A DNA stretch of 60,927 bases from an uncultured Lachnospiraceae bacterium (GCA_947570615.1 CANOVJ010000019.1:1-60927), one strand, 5' to 3'. Shown: positions 35,098-43,811, counted from the stretch's first letter. Translations and numbers: made by a program. The notes: a model not told the origin generated them from the sequence alone.

Positions 35098-35682
35098 TTA
35101 CTTTACAAAGCCCATCTCTGCGAGGTCTTCTTCCATATAAAACCACGCTTTCCCGATGATGGTCTCCTTTCCCACCGGACCGATATTCCCCGAGCGGCTG
35201 TCCTCGCTGGCATTGCGGTTGTCGCCCAGCACGAAATACTCGTCGCTCTCGAGAACGATCCCGTTCTCCGCTATCCCGGGATCCGCTATCTTGTCATAGG
35301 AATCTCCCTCCGAAAGAGGCTCCCCGTCCACATAGACATACCCGTCGATGATCTGAACCTGCTCCCCAGGAAGGCCTACAATACGCTTTAAATAATAGTG
35401 GGAATTGGGATTTCCGTTGGGCAGAAATACGATCACATCTCCCCGTCCGGGCGAGACGAATTTGTAGATGAAGCGGTTGACCAGAACCTCCTGTCCGTTA
35501 TACAGGGAAGGCTCCATGGATACGCCAATTACGCTGATCTTCATCCCCATGGCGAAAACAATGACAAAGGCCACCAGAATCGCGGCAAAGCAATAAAAAA
35601 TGGTACTGAATATCTCCCGTATCATCTTTCTGCTGATGCGCTTTTTCTTCTCATAAAAGGTCAGTCCCTTATGTCTTGCCAT
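35098..35682 (-). CDS. lepB: Signal peptidase I, copy 2
   Basis: 194 aa. One membrane helix (about 20-45) and the catalytic Ser in VIGVSMEPSL, the Lys in YYLKRIVGLPGE, and GDNRNASEDSRSGNIG. It is longer and more basic at the N-terminus (MARHKGLTFYEKKKRISRK) than copy 1. GGAGCGAT precedes the ATG. It follows rplS and precedes rbgA. Confidence 0.93.
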   Translation of the reverse strand: MARHKGLTFYEKKKRISRKMIREIFSTIFYCFAAILVAFVIVFAMGMKISVIGVSMEPSLYNGQEVLVNRFIYKFVSPGRGDVIVFLPNGNPNSHYYLKRIVGLPGEQVQIIDGYVYVDGEPLSEGDSYDKIADPGIAENGIVLESDEYFVLGDNRNASEDSRSGNIGPVGKETIIGKAWFYMEEDLAEMGFVK

Positions 35683-35704
35683 ATCGCTCCATTCCTGTTA
35701 CGAA

Positions 35705-35732
35705 AAGGGACAATTGTTTCCAACTGTCCCTT
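35705..35732 (-). terminator. Weak hairpin between rplS and lepB
   Basis: AAGGGACA arms with an inner TTG/CAA pair, loop near 35717-35720, only two or three Ts on the minus-strand 3' side. It lies 25 bases after the rplS stop and could be an attenuator or RNA processing site. Confidence 0.35.
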
Positions 35733-35757
35733 CCTGCCTCGTCCTGCACAACTTTTC

Positions 35758-36102
35758 TTATCTGACGATTTCCTTTACCTTGGCTCTCTTGCCCACACGC
35801 TGCCTTAAGTAGTTCAGCTTCGCTCTTCTCACCTTACCTCTGCGCACTACCTCTACTCTCTCTACGTTGGGAGAGTATACCGGCCAGGTCTTCTCAACGC
35901 CGACGCCGTTAGAGGACTTCCTCACGGTAAAGGTCTCCCTCGCGCCGGTTCCCTGTCTTTTCAGAACAACGCCCTCGAAAACCTGGATTCTCTCGCGGTT
36001 TCCCTCCTTGATCTTACCGTACACCTTCACGGTGTCGCCCACGTTGAACTGCGCTACTTCCTTAAGCTGCTCGTCTTCAATACTTTTGATCAGTTCATTC
36101 AT
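35758..36102 (-). CDS. rplS: 50S ribosomal protein L19
   Basis: 114 aa. Family features are [38 protein letters not shown] and [21 protein letters not shown]. It is part of the interface between the 50S and 30S subunits. It lies after trmD in the usual order. AAAGGAAAACGAAAAAAG precedes the ATG. Confidence 0.98.
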   Translation of the reverse strand: MNELIKSIEDEQLKEVAQFNVGDTVKVYGKIKEGNRERIQVFEGVVLKRQGTGARETFTVRKSSNGVGVEKTWPVYSPNVERVEVVRRGKVRRAKLNYLRQRVGKRAKVKEIVR

Positions 36103-36229
36103 CTTTTTTCGTTTTCCTTTCAGACCTGTAAACCCATCAGATGTTCTTAATACACATGTAACAGAGGACCATCACAATTTCGCAACAGTAGTAATTTACC
36201 ATATTATCGGAGAAAATGCAAGAAGAAAA

Positions 36230-37066
36230 TCATTTCTGCTGCTCCTTCTGCGCATTCCTGAGCATTTTGCGGCGGGCCCGTTCCTGACGCTTTGCCTTTC
36301 TGATAAAGTATTCCTGATTTTCCTCCGCCCACTTTTCGTACAGATCGGGGCGAAGCCTTCCGGTCCGCTCCAGGGACTGCTCAAGACGCCATTCCTCCAC
36401 CTTCTGATGATTTCCTGAAAGGAGGATCTGCGGCACCCTTCTCTCATGCCAGATCTCCGGCCTGGAATACTGGGGATACTCCAGCAGATGATTTCCAAAG
36501 CTCTCCGTTTCTCCTGACCGGGCATTGCTTAAGACTCCCGGGACCATTCTGGCTATGGCGTCGATCATCACCATGGCCGGAAGCTCTCCGCCGGTGAGAA
36601 CATAATCTCCGATGGACACCTGGTCGGTGACAATCTCCTCCAGCACCCTCTCGTCGATCCCCTCGTAGTGTCCGCAGAGAAAGATCAGATCCTCCTCCCC
36701 GGCCAGCTCTCTGGCCATGTCCTGGCAAAAGGCCGCTCCCTGGGGCGTTAAGTAAATCACTCTGGCGGCCGAGCCCCGCCGCCCCTGCCTGTCGATGCTC
36801 TCCGCAACCGCCCGCCAGGCGTCATAGACAGGCTGCGCCTGCATGAGCATACCGGCCCCGCCTCCGTAAGGGTAATCGTCCACCTTTTTGTGTTTATCCA
36901 GCGTATAGTCCCTGATATTGACAGCCTCCAGAGAGATCAGCCCCCTGGCGATGGCCCTGCCGGTGATGCTCTCCCCCAGCCCCTGGCGGATCATCTCCGG
37001 AAACAGGGTCAGCACATGAAAACTGGTGCAACGTCTGTCGCTCCTTTCCTGTCTCCGATCACTCAT
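36230..37066 (-). CDS. trmD: tRNA (guanine-N1)-methyltransferase
   Basis: About 278 aa; methylates G37 of tRNA using S-adenosylmethionine. The knot motifs are LTPQGAAFCQDMARELA, FLCGHYEGIDERVLEEI and IGDYVLTGGELPAMVMIDAIARMVPGVL. The start is unusual: the family N-terminus (FHVLTLFPEM) has no ATG/GTG/TTG directly in front, so the ATG 37066, overlapping the rimM stop by 8 bases, is used, giving about 15 extra residues. An AGGAG lies just before FHVL but no start follows it in frame. Confidence 0.92.
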   Translation of the reverse strand: MSDRRQERSDRRCTSFHVLTLFPEMIRQGLGESITGRAIARGLISLEAVNIRDYTLDKHKKVDDYPYGGGAGMLMQAQPVYDAWRAVAESIDRQGRRGSAARVIYLTPQGAAFCQDMARELAGEEDLIFLCGHYEGIDERVLEEIVTDQVSIGDYVLTGGELPAMVMIDAIARMVPGVLSNARSGETESFGNHLLEYPQYSRPEIWHERRVPQILLSGNHQKVEEWRLEQSLERTGRLRPDLYEKWAEENQEYFIRKAKRQERARRKMLRNAQKEQQK

Positions 37067-37571
37067 CCAGCAGTCCCTCAAGTAAGTGGATCCTGATCTC
37101 ATTCCTCTCCGGGCTGATGGAAAGGACGCATTCCCGGATCGCAGGGAGCAGAAGCTCTCTCTTGTCCTCAAGGGCAATCACATACACATCGTTTGCCCCG
37201 GTCTGCATCACATCCTTAAGAATCCCCTTCACAGAGCCGTCGTCCGAGACGACCTCCATCCCGATCAGATCCGCAATAAAATATTCATTCTCCTCCAGCT
37301 TCACCGCATTTTCCCTTGTGACCAGAAGACTTTTGCCTTTATAAATCTCCACATCATTCAGGCTGTCGATGCCCTTAAATTTCAGTATGGCAAACTGTTT
37401 AAAAAACCTGACCGACTCGATCTCAAGGGGTATGCGCTCCCTGCCCGTATCGAGCAGAACCTCCTTCAACCCTTTGAAGCGATTCACATCGTCTGTGGTG
37501 GGAAATACCTTAACCTCTCCCCGCACGCCGTGGGTGGAAGCGATGATCCCCACTTTCAATAATTTTTCCAT
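37059..37571 (-). CDS. rimM: 16S rRNA processing protein RimM
   Basis: 170 aa, binds S19 and helps 30S maturation. The N-terminal RimM domain (GIIASTHGVRGEVKVFPTTDD) and the PRC-barrel (ENEYFIADLIGMEVVSDDG, then LLLPAIRECVLSI) are both recognisable. GAGGGAATGAA precedes the ATG. It is separated from khpA by a 187-base gap holding the dispersed repeat and a hairpin. Confidence 0.95.
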   Translation of the reverse strand: MEKLLKVGIIASTHGVRGEVKVFPTTDDVNRFKGLKEVLLDTGRERIPLEIESVRFFKQFAILKFKGIDSLNDVEIYKGKSLLVTRENAVKLEENEYFIADLIGMEVVSDDGSVKGILKDVMQTGANDVYVIALEDKRELLLPAIRECVLSISPERNEIRIHLLEGLLDE

Positions 37572-37587
37572 TTCATTCCCTCTGCCC

Positions 37588-37662
37588 GTGCGCGGGGCGC
37601 ACGCTGCTTACGCAGCAAATCCGGCGCGCCGGTTTTTCCTCTGCGCTCCCCTGCGCATAAAA
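37588..37662. repeat. Structured dispersed repeat, copy 2
   Basis: GTGCGC/GCGCAC (37588-37593/37597-37602), GCTGC/GCAGC (37603-37607/37612-37616) and the self-palindrome CCGGCGCGCCGG (37621-37632) are followed by TCCTCTGC-N6-CTGCGCATAAAA (37637-37662). The last box, spacing and orientation equal copy 1 at 9229-9254. It interrupts the rpsP-khpA-rimM-trmD-rplS operon. Confidence 0.65.
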
Positions 37663-37697
37663 GGGATGTTCTCTTATACAGAAGAACATCCCTTTTT
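37659..37697. terminator. Hairpin beside repeat copy 2
   Basis: AAAAGGGATGTTCT and AGAACATCCCTTTT form a 9- to 13-bp stem (core 37663-37671/37684-37692). It carries six Ts on the plus-strand side and four on the minus side. In the operon direction it lies between khpA and rimM, so it may act as a partial terminator or processing site. Confidence 0.5.
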
Positions 37698-37758
37698 TAC
37701 ATCGATAAGACGGTACGCGCCACTCTCTGATCCCATCTGGACGGATCAACTCCCGCCG

Positions 37759-37986
37759 TCAGACGATCTCCACATCAACCTTCTGATTTTCTTTGGAAGA
37801 CGCCGCCTTTACAACGGAACGGATTGCCCTGGCAATTCTTCCCTGTTTACCAATTACTTTCCCCATATCGGAAGCAGCCACATGAAGCTCTATCGTAATA
37901 TGCTTTCCCTCTTCCTTCTGGGTAACCAGAACCTCATCCGGATGCTCCACAAGCGCTTTTGCAATTATCTCAACTAATTCCTTCAT
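37759..37986 (-). CDS. khpA: KH-domain RNA-binding protein KhpA (YlqC)
   Basis: 75 aa, single KH domain with GKQGRIARAIRSVV (GxxG motif). The family pairs with KhpB (Jag/EloR) and affects cell shape and RNA binding. Position between rpsP and rimM is the usual one. GGAGGTGGACT precedes the ATG. Confidence 0.95.
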   Translation of the reverse strand: MKELVEIIAKALVEHPDEVLVTQKEEGKHITIELHVAASDMGKVIGKQGRIARAIRSVVKAASSKENQKVDVEIV

Positions 37987-38015
37987 AGTCCACCTCCAAA
38001 AGAGTCAGCGTCAGC

Positions 38016-38261
38016 TTATTTTTCGATGCCTGCCTGCCTGAAGATTTTGCTGACAACCTCTGTGGGCTGCGCGCCGTTAGCCAGCCATTTCTTAGCCAGC
38101 TCCTCATCCACCTGGAATGTGCTGGGGTTGGTCTTGGGGTCGTAGGTTCCAATTTCCTCGATGAACCTTCCGTCTCTGGGAGATCTGGAGTCCGCTACAA
38201 CGATTCTATAAAAAGGAGCTTTCTTCCGACCCATTCTTCTTAATCTGATTTTTACTGCCAT
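38016..38261 (-). CDS. rpsP: 30S ribosomal protein S16
   Basis: 81 aa. [26 protein letters not shown] is the S16 N-terminus. The ATG at 38261 with GGAGGTG upstream is preferred over the ATG 9 bases earlier. It assembles early in the 30S subunit. It follows ffh by 90 bases. Confidence 0.97.
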   Translation of the reverse strand: MAVKIRLRRMGRKKAPFYRIVVADSRSPRDGRFIEEIGTYDPKTNPSTFQVDEELAKKWLANGAQPTEVVSKIFRQAGIEK

Positions 38262-38351
38262 TTTTTTCACCTCCGTGATGTATTTTAATAAAATTTATTT
38301 TGAAAGGAAGCCGTCATAAAAACGCCTCCGTTTTCAACCGCTTACAGCAGA

Positions 38352-39710
38352 CTAAAAGGGAAATCGCATGCCGCCGAAGCCGCCCCTTCTCTTTCCGCCC
38401 CCCATCAGGCCGGGCATCTGCTTCATCATCTTCTGGGACTGCTCAAACTGCTTCACAAAGCGGTTGACCACCGCCATGTCCACTCCGGCCCCCCTGGCGA
38501 TTCTGCTTTTTCTGCTCAGGTTAAGGAGCCTGGGATTCTTCCTCTCCTCCGGTGTCATGCTCAGGATAATTGCCTCGGTTCTGGCAAGCTGCTTCTCGTC
38601 GATCATGGATTCGATGTTGCCGAGCTGCTTACTCATCCCCGGGAGCATCCCAAGAATACTGGTAAGCCCTCCCATGTTGCGCATCTGCTTCATGCTCTCC
38701 AGGTAGTCGTTGAAGTCGAACCGGCCCTTCTTCATCCGGGCCGCCATTTCCTTCTCCTTTTCCTCGTCGATGGAAATGCTTTCCTGGGCTTTCTCAATCA
38801 GGGAGAGCACATCGCCCATCCCCAGAATCCGGCTGGCCATCCGTTCGGGATAAAACTGCTCCAGATCGGAGAGCTTCTCTCCCATCCCCACATATAAAAT
38901 CGGTTTCCCTGTCACCGCCTTCACCGAAAGGGCCGCTCCGCCTCTGGTATCCCCGTCCATCTTGGAGAGCACCACGCCGTCGATCCCGATCCTCTCATTG
39001 AACTCTCTGGCCACGGTGACCGCGTCCTGTCCGGTCATGGCGTCCACCACCAGCAGAGACTGATGAACCTCCACCTGCTCCCTGATCTCTGTGAGCTCCG
39101 CCATCATGTCCTCATCAATGTGAAGCCGTCCGGCGGTATCCAGGATCACCACATTGTGGCCGTTCTTCCTGGCATGCTCGATTGCCGCCCTGGCGATATT
39201 CACCGGCTTCTGATTTTCTCCCATGGAAAAAACGTCCACCTGCTGTTTCTCCCCGTTGATCTGGAGCTGTTTAATGGCCGCCGGCCTGTAAACGTCACAG
39301 GCAACCAGAAGAGTCTTTTTTCCTTTCTGCTTCAGCTTACCGGCGATCTTGGCGCATGCGGTGGTCTTACCCGCTCCCTGAAGGCCGCACATCATGATAA
39401 CCGTGACGGACTTGCCGGGCTGCATCTGAATCTCCGTGGTTTCCGCCCCCATCAAAGCGATCATTTCCTCATTGACAATCTTGATCACCGTCTGGCCGGG
39501 ATTTAAGCCGTTCATCACATCGGAGCCGATCGCCCGCTCCTCCACCGCCTTCACGAACTGCTTTACTACCTTAAAATTGACGTCCGCCTCAAGCAGAGCG
39601 ATCTTAACCTCCTTGAGGGCGGCCTTCACATCCTCCTCGGTAAGCCTTCCCTTGCTGCGCAGATTCTTGAAAACATTCTGTAATTTATCTGTTAAGCTCT
39701 CAAATGCCAT
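38352..39710 (-). CDS. ffh: Signal recognition particle protein Ffh
   Basis: 452 aa SRP54 GTPase. N domain, G domain (GLQGAGKTT near residue 107, DTAGR, SKMDGD) and a Met-rich M domain at the C-terminus (KQMRNMGG, MMKQMPGLMGGGKRRGGFGG). With 4.5S/6S RNA and the receptor FtsY (at 45.0-46.0 kb) it targets membrane and secreted proteins. It starts 3 bases after the ylxM stop. The SRP RNA is not in the window. Confidence 0.97.
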   Translation of the reverse strand: MAFESLTDKLQNVFKNLRSKGRLTEEDVKAALKEVKIALLEADVNFKVVKQFVKAVEERAIGSDVMNGLNPGQTVIKIVNEEMIALMGAETTEIQMQPGKSVTVIMMCGLQGAGKTTACAKIAGKLKQKGKKTLLVACDVYRPAAIKQLQINGEKQQVDVFSMGENQKPVNIARAAIEHARKNGHNVVILDTAGRLHIDEDMMAELTEIREQVEVHQSLLVVDAMTGQDAVTVAREFNERIGIDGVVLSKMDGDTRGGAALSVKAVTGKPILYVGMGEKLSDLEQFYPERMASRILGMGDVLSLIEKAQESISIDEEKEKEMAARMKKGRFDFNDYLESMKQMRNMGGLTSILGMLPGMSKQLGNIESMIDEKQLARTEAIILSMTPEERKNPRLLNLSRKSRIARGAGVDMAVVNRFVKQFEQSQKMMKQMPGLMGGGKRRGGFGGMRFPF

Positions 39711-39713
39711 GAA

Positions 39714-40055
39714 TCAAAGCTCCTCTAATATCCGGCCCGACAAAAGACTGACCTCTTCGGCAAGCTCTCCCCTTGTCAGTTCCTCGTCCTGCGCAAGCTC
39801 CTGCAGCTTCGTCACATTCATCTTCACCCGCATAAAGCGCTCGATCAGATGAAGCTTATCCTCATAAGCCTGCAGCGTGCGGTTACAGCGTCTTACCATA
39901 TCGTGGACGCCCTGTCTCGAGATCCCGTTTTCCTCGGCGATCTCCGCCAGAGAAAGATCATTGTATACCACGTCTTCATATATCTTTTTCTGATGCTCTG
40001 TCAGCAGCTCTCCGTAGAAGTCATACAGAAAACCCTGCTCAACAATTTTTTCCAC
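39714..40055 (-). CDS. YlxM-type helix-turn-helix protein (SRP-associated)
   Basis: 113 aa with a helix-turn-helix (LSLAEIAEENGISRQGVHDMVRR, about 33-55). In Streptococcus YlxM binds SRP components; its exact role is open. The start is GTG 40055 (VEKIVEQGFLYDFYGELLT), with AAAGGTG 6 bases upstream; the frame is open a little further but without a site. It directly precedes ffh. A TTGACA-N17-TATTCT promoter lies very close upstream. Confidence 0.9.
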   Translation of the reverse strand: MEKIVEQGFLYDFYGELLTEHQKKIYEDVVYNDLSLAEIAEENGISRQGVHDMVRRCNRTLQAYEDKLHLIERFMRVKMNVTKLQELAQDEELTRGELAEEVSLLSGRILEEL

Positions 40056-40071
40056 TGCAATCACCTTTGCA

Positions 40072-40100
40072 AGAATACTACAAAAATTCCGAGGTGTCAA
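40072..40100 (-). promoter_or_regulatory. Candidate ylxM-ffh promoter
   Basis: Minus strand TTGACA (40095-40100), 17-base spacer, TATTCT (40072-40077). The -35 is part of the terminator stem of the upstream GNAT gene. The implied transcription start would be only about 10 bases before the GTG start, cutting into the ribosome binding site, so this may be fortuitous. Confidence 0.45.
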
Positions 40101-40129
40101 GTGTTTTTGCTTGACGCTCCGGAATTTTT
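40082..40129 (-). terminator. Strong terminator after the GNAT gene
   Basis: AAAAATTCCG/CGGAATTTTT (40082-40091/40120-40129) with an inner GTCAAG/CTTGAC stem (40096-40101/40110-40115). T5 follows on the minus strand. It isolates the GNAT gene from the ylxM-ffh operon. Confidence 0.75.
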
Positions 40130-40147
40130 CTGCAGAATGAACCGTTT

Positions 40148-40645
40148 TTATGATTCGCTTCTCCCCTTATCGTTCCCGCGCTCGCCCGTATTCCCTCTGC
40201 CGCCCAGCTCAAACCGGTAAATACACTTCTGCGTCTCCCCGCTCTCCAGCCGCATGTCATTGTCCGGCGGCAGCTCCGCGATCTCAACCAGCCGCCCGCC
40301 CGCATATTCGCAGGTTTTCCGCGAGGGCAGATTATCCGGATTGCAGGTGATGATCAGATAATCCAGCTCATGCTTTTCGGCCAGCTCAAACAAAAGCCGG
40401 CAGGCCTTCGCCGCATAATGATGTCCCCGAAAGGGCTCCTCCACCCGATATCCTATATTTCCTCCGTAATACACGCCCTCGTTATGACCGATCCGCAGAT
40501 CGCACTGTCCCATCTTATTACCGTCCCTGTCGCAGATAAAAAAATGGTAGGCCGGAAGCCAGTCTCTTTTCTCATCCCCCGGCGCTGTTTTTTCCAGAAT
40601 CAGTTGTATTTCCTCTGTCCTTAGAAAATCCGTGTTCAGAAACAT
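40148..40645 (-). CDS. GNAT-family acetyltransferase
   Basis: 165 aa. The acetyl-CoA motif A region is YGGNIGYRVEEPFRGHHYAAKACRLLFELAEKHEL, followed by CNPDNLPSRKTCEYAGGRLVE, as in RimJ/RimL-like N-acetyltransferases. The acceptor (protein N-terminus or small amine) cannot be decided. GGGAGAAGGT precedes the ATG. It lies downstream of an AraC-family gene and ends at a strong terminator. Confidence 0.85.
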   Translation of the reverse strand: MFLNTDFLRTEEIQLILEKTAPGDEKRDWLPAYHFFICDRDGNKMGQCDLRIGHNEGVYYGGNIGYRVEEPFRGHHYAAKACRLLFELAEKHELDYLIITCNPDNLPSRKTCEYAGGRLVEIAELPPDNDMRLESGETQKCIYRFELGGRGNTGERGNDKGRSES

Positions 40646-40775
40646 ACCTTCTCCCTTCCGCCGGGCATCCTCTCCGGCATCTTCCGTGGGTTTTAACAGA
40701 TCGTGATGATTTAAAACTGTGTCTTTTCACAACAGCTCTGCCTGTCCCCTTTCGGGCTCCCTGGCCGCCGCTTTT

Positions 40776-41618
40776 TCAGTACGCCTGGGACGGAAGTCTT
40801 CCCAGAATCTTCCGGTACGCCCTGCTGAAGGTGGAGTAGTCCTTAAACCCGCACTCCGCGCTGGCCACGGTAGCGCTCTCCCCGGCCAGGATCAGCGCTC
40901 TGGCAGCCTGAATGCGTTTTTCCAGTATGTACTGATGCATGGAATAGCCTGTCTCCGCCGTAAACTTGCGCATCAGGTGGTATGGGCTTAAATAAAACCG
41001 GGAGGACATCGCCTCAATAGACAATTCCTCCGACAGATTCTCGTTGATATAGTGGATGATCTCCACCACCTTCTTGTCATATCTGGCGGTATTGTGAAAG
41101 ACCTCCGGGCTCTGGATACAGCACCTGTTCAGCTCGATCAGAAGCTTTAAAAACAGGATTCGGCTGTACATATTCCCCGCATAGCCCTCATCATTCTCCG
41201 AGCTTTCAAGAAGCCTGACCGTCTCAAACAAAGTCCTGCTCATGGCCGGCGGCAGCCGCAGAACACTGCTGTGCTCTCTGGCCGCCATACAAAAGCACAG
41301 CTCCAGACTGCTGCCCGGCTCCGAGTGCTCCTCGAGATATTCGCCGGAAATGTAGAATACATACCGCTCATAGACCGTGCCGGGATCCACAGACGGCTTG
41401 TGGATCTCCCCCTTATTCACCAGCAGGATATCGTGGGGTTCGAGGCGGTAGGACTTCCCCTCGATATGGTACTCCACCCGCCCCGAGATAAACCAGATCA
41501 GCTTGTGGAAATCATGGTAATGATATTCATACTCTCCGGGCCTGTTGTCCTTTAAATGAAACAACCGGAACTTTTCCTTCAGATACCCGCTTTTTACCCC
41601 TTCCCTGACCGTTTCCAT
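40776..41618 (-). CDS. AraC-family transcriptional regulator
   Basis: 280 aa. An N-terminal cupin (about residues 15-90, with EYEYHYHDFHKLIWFISG) is followed by two helix-turn-helix motifs (about 180-275, LSIEAMSSRFYLSPYHLMRKFTAETGYSMHQYILEKRIQAARALI and SATVASAECGFKDYSTFSRAYRKILGRLPSQAY). Such proteins usually sense a sugar or carboxylic ligand. GGGGAGACAAA precedes the ATG. It lies directly after the GH25 gene (15 bases) and may be co-transcribed. The target is unknown. Confidence 0.9.
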   Translation of the reverse strand: METVREGVKSGYLKEKFRLFHLKDNRPGEYEYHYHDFHKLIWFISGRVEYHIEGKSYRLEPHDILLVNKGEIHKPSVDPGTVYERYVFYISGEYLEEHSEPGSSLELCFCMAAREHSSVLRLPPAMSRTLFETVRLLESSENDEGYAGNMYSRILFLKLLIELNRCCIQSPEVFHNTARYDKKVVEIIHYINENLSEELSIEAMSSRFYLSPYHLMRKFTAETGYSMHQYILEKRIQAARALILAGESATVASAECGFKDYSTFSRAYRKILGRLPSQAY

Positions 41619-41633
41619 TTTGTCTCCCCATAC

Positions 41634-42740
41634 TTATTCGCCGCTTTCCTTCGCATAATCCTTCATACACACATTCATATCCACATCCCCGCCGATGCCG
41701 TCCACGCTTCCTTTGGAGGAATACTGCCACACGGTAAAATCATAGGGAAAATAGAGGGATTCATCATAATAGGCAAACCATTTGTCATACCCCTCGATCC
41801 TTTCCAGATCCAGCATGAGGAAAAAGGTTTTCAGATTGCCGTAGATCATGGGCGTATAGCCTGCGTCTGCAACCGCCTCGCAGAAGGCCAGCGCCACCTG
41901 CGTATATTCCTCCCTGGTCATATTTTCCGTCCTGGCGTTGTCGGTGAGCACCTCCTCCAGATCCAGCACCACCGGATATGTAACCTCATAGTCCGTCAGA
42001 AGATCCGTCACAAACTCCGCTTCCTCCCTGGCCTCCTCCTCTGTCAGCGCCTGGGTATAGAAATAAACCCCCACCTGGATTCCGTTGTCCAGAGCCCCCT
42101 CGATATTGTCGGTAAAATTGTCGTCCTCCACCAGCTTTCCCTCGCTGCTGCCCCGGTATCCGGCACGGATAAACGCATAGGAAACATCGTCCCCGGCGAC
42201 CCTTGCCCAGTCGATCTTTCCCTGATGCTTCGACACATCGATCCCCCGGATGGAGGAGCCGATATTCTCATCCCCCATATAGGTGATTTCATTGTCGTCC
42301 GTGAGCACGAAATTCTCCCGGATATAGCTGTGTTTTTTCAGATTATCCAGAATGGGAAAAAAGTGATACTGACTGTCCGCATACACCACCACATTCTCCG
42401 GGTAAAAATCCCGCAGAACCGATACGGTGCTCTCCCCGTCCATCATTCGCTGGCGAAGCTCCCCCAAAAGGGCCGTCCTCTCCGAATTCCTGGCCGTGTC
42501 CGCCGCCTCCTGAGTCCTGGTATCCAGATCCGCCTGGGAATAGATGTATTCCTGGGTGATCCCCTCCAGCTCCGTCACCCTCCCCATGGTCTCCACCGCC
42601 TCATTTCGCAGGGCGTAATTCTGGAGAAGGAAAAAAATACATCCCGTCAGCGCCGCCAGCGCGACAATGCAGAACACAATATTCATAAACAGGCTGATCT
42701 GCTGCTTTCTTCTGCTTCTTCTCATTGCTTTATGATTCAT
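41634..42740 (-). CDS. Membrane-anchored GH25 muramidase-like protein
   Basis: 368 aa. Cytoplasmic basic N-terminus, one membrane helix (about 18-42), a coiled-coil-like stalk (about 45-155) and a GH25 domain (about 165-360): GIDVSKHQGKIDWARV, FIRAGYRG, VVLDLEE (Asp/Glu of the active site) and FTVWQYSSKGSVDGIGGDVDMNV. GH25 enzymes cut the glycan chain of peptidoglycan. It is anchored rather than released, and so may act in cell-wall turnover. Its own promoter is at 42819-42847. Confidence 0.92.
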   Translation of the reverse strand: MNHKAMRRSRRKQQISLFMNIVFCIVALAALTGCIFFLLQNYALRNEAVETMGRVTELEGITQEYIYSQADLDTRTQEAADTARNSERTALLGELRQRMMDGESTVSVLRDFYPENVVVYADSQYHFFPILDNLKKHSYIRENFVLTDDNEITYMGDENIGSSIRGIDVSKHQGKIDWARVAGDDVSYAFIRAGYRGSSEGKLVEDDNFTDNIEGALDNGIQVGVYFYTQALTEEEAREEAEFVTDLLTDYEVTYPVVLDLEEVLTDNARTENMTREEYTQVALAFCEAVADAGYTPMIYGNLKTFFLMLDLERIEGYDKWFAYYDESLYFPYDFTVWQYSSKGSVDGIGGDVDMNVCMKDYAKESGE

Positions 42741-42818
42741 ATTTTATCAGACCTTTCGGTAATTGTTTTTGACATCGCAGGACGCTCTCCCGGAACGCCG
42801 GCTCCCACACTCATAATC

Positions 42819-42847
42819 AGTATAATATGAAAAACCGTTTTTTTCAA
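42819..42847 (-). promoter_or_regulatory. GH25 gene promoter
   Basis: Minus strand TTGAAA (42842-42847), 17-base spacer, TATACT (42819-42824), about 80 bases before the ATG. Confidence 0.65.
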
Positions 42848-42912
42848 TTGTTTAAACTTTCCACCACTGATATATATGAAACGACAACGCTTTTCAGAAG
42901 TTGGCCCAACTC

Positions 42913-43785
42913 CTATAACCGCTCCCCGAAGTAGCTCTTATACCCTTCCCCGTATATCTCGGAGGCGTTGCTGATAATCATAAACGCGCTGCTGTCCTCC
43001 TGTTTGACGATCTCCTCCACCTGCCAGGCGTTTGGCTTCTTCACCACGCAGAGGATCACCTGCTTATTCTCCCTTTTGTAAGCGCCGGCCCCGGAAAGGT
43101 GGGTGACGCCCACGTCCAGCTCCTCAAGAAGCCGGCGGGTGATGGCCTCGGAGGCGTTGCTGATGACAAAAATCATCTTTGCCTCATCCCGCCCGTACAG
43201 AATCAGATCCAGTATTATTGAGGTGATGGCCACGGAAATCAGGCTGTGGAGCACGGAGTCCACATTTCCGAACACGATGCCGCCTGACAGGATGATCATG
43301 ATATCCATCCCGAGAAAAATGGTTCCGGTCTTCAGATGGGGCTTTTTCAGCTTCAGACATTTCACAATAATATCCGTGCCGCCGGTGGTAGCCCCCGCCC
43401 GCATCACGTAGCCGATCCCGGCCGCCGTGGACACGCCGCTGAAAATGGCCGCCAGAAGGGGCTGCTCTGTGAGCGCCCCAAGGGGAGCGATCAGATTGGT
43501 GGAAAGGGATATCATGAGAATGGCCCAGGAAGTGGAGACAATGAATCTGACTCCGAATTTCCACACGCCCAGAAGCATGATGGGAATATTGATCAGAAAG
43601 TAGATGGTTCCGGTCTCTAGCGGAATCATACGGCTTAATATTACGGAGAGTCCGGACACGCCGCCCGGCGCAAGATCATTTGGGTCTATGAGCAGGCTGA
43701 TGCCCGCCCCATAGACAAACGCGGCAAGAGTGATCACCGCAAATTTTTTCAGTACCTGTTTTTTTCGTCTCTGACCTGACTGCAT
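42913..43785 (-). CDS. YitT-family membrane protein with DUF2179
   Basis: 290 aa. Five or six hydrophobic segments (about 15-170), followed by a cytosolic DUF2179 domain (about 210-285, with VTHLSGAGAYKRENKQVILCVVKKPNAWQVEEIVKQEDSSAFMIISNASEIYGEGY). Proteins of this family are conserved membrane proteins of unknown transport function. The ATG at 43785 with GGGGGT upstream is preferred over the ATG at 43806, which has no ribosome binding site. It follows ilvA by 26 bases and is likely in the same transcript. Confidence 0.85.
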   Translation of the reverse strand: MQSGQRRKKQVLKKFAVITLAAFVYGAGISLLIDPNDLAPGGVSGLSVILSRMIPLETGTIYFLINIPIMLLGVWKFGVRFIVSTSWAILMISLSTNLIAPLGALTEQPLLAAIFSGVSTAAGIGYVMRAGATTGGTDIIVKCLKLKKPHLKTGTIFLGMDIMIILSGGIVFGNVDSVLHSLISVAITSIILDLILYGRDEAKMIFVISNASEAITRRLLEELDVGVTHLSGAGAYKRENKQVILCVVKKPNAWQVEEIVKQEDSSAFMIISNASEIYGEGYKSYFGERL

Positions 43786-43811
43786 TCCATCTACCCCCGG
43801 ATCCATACTTT

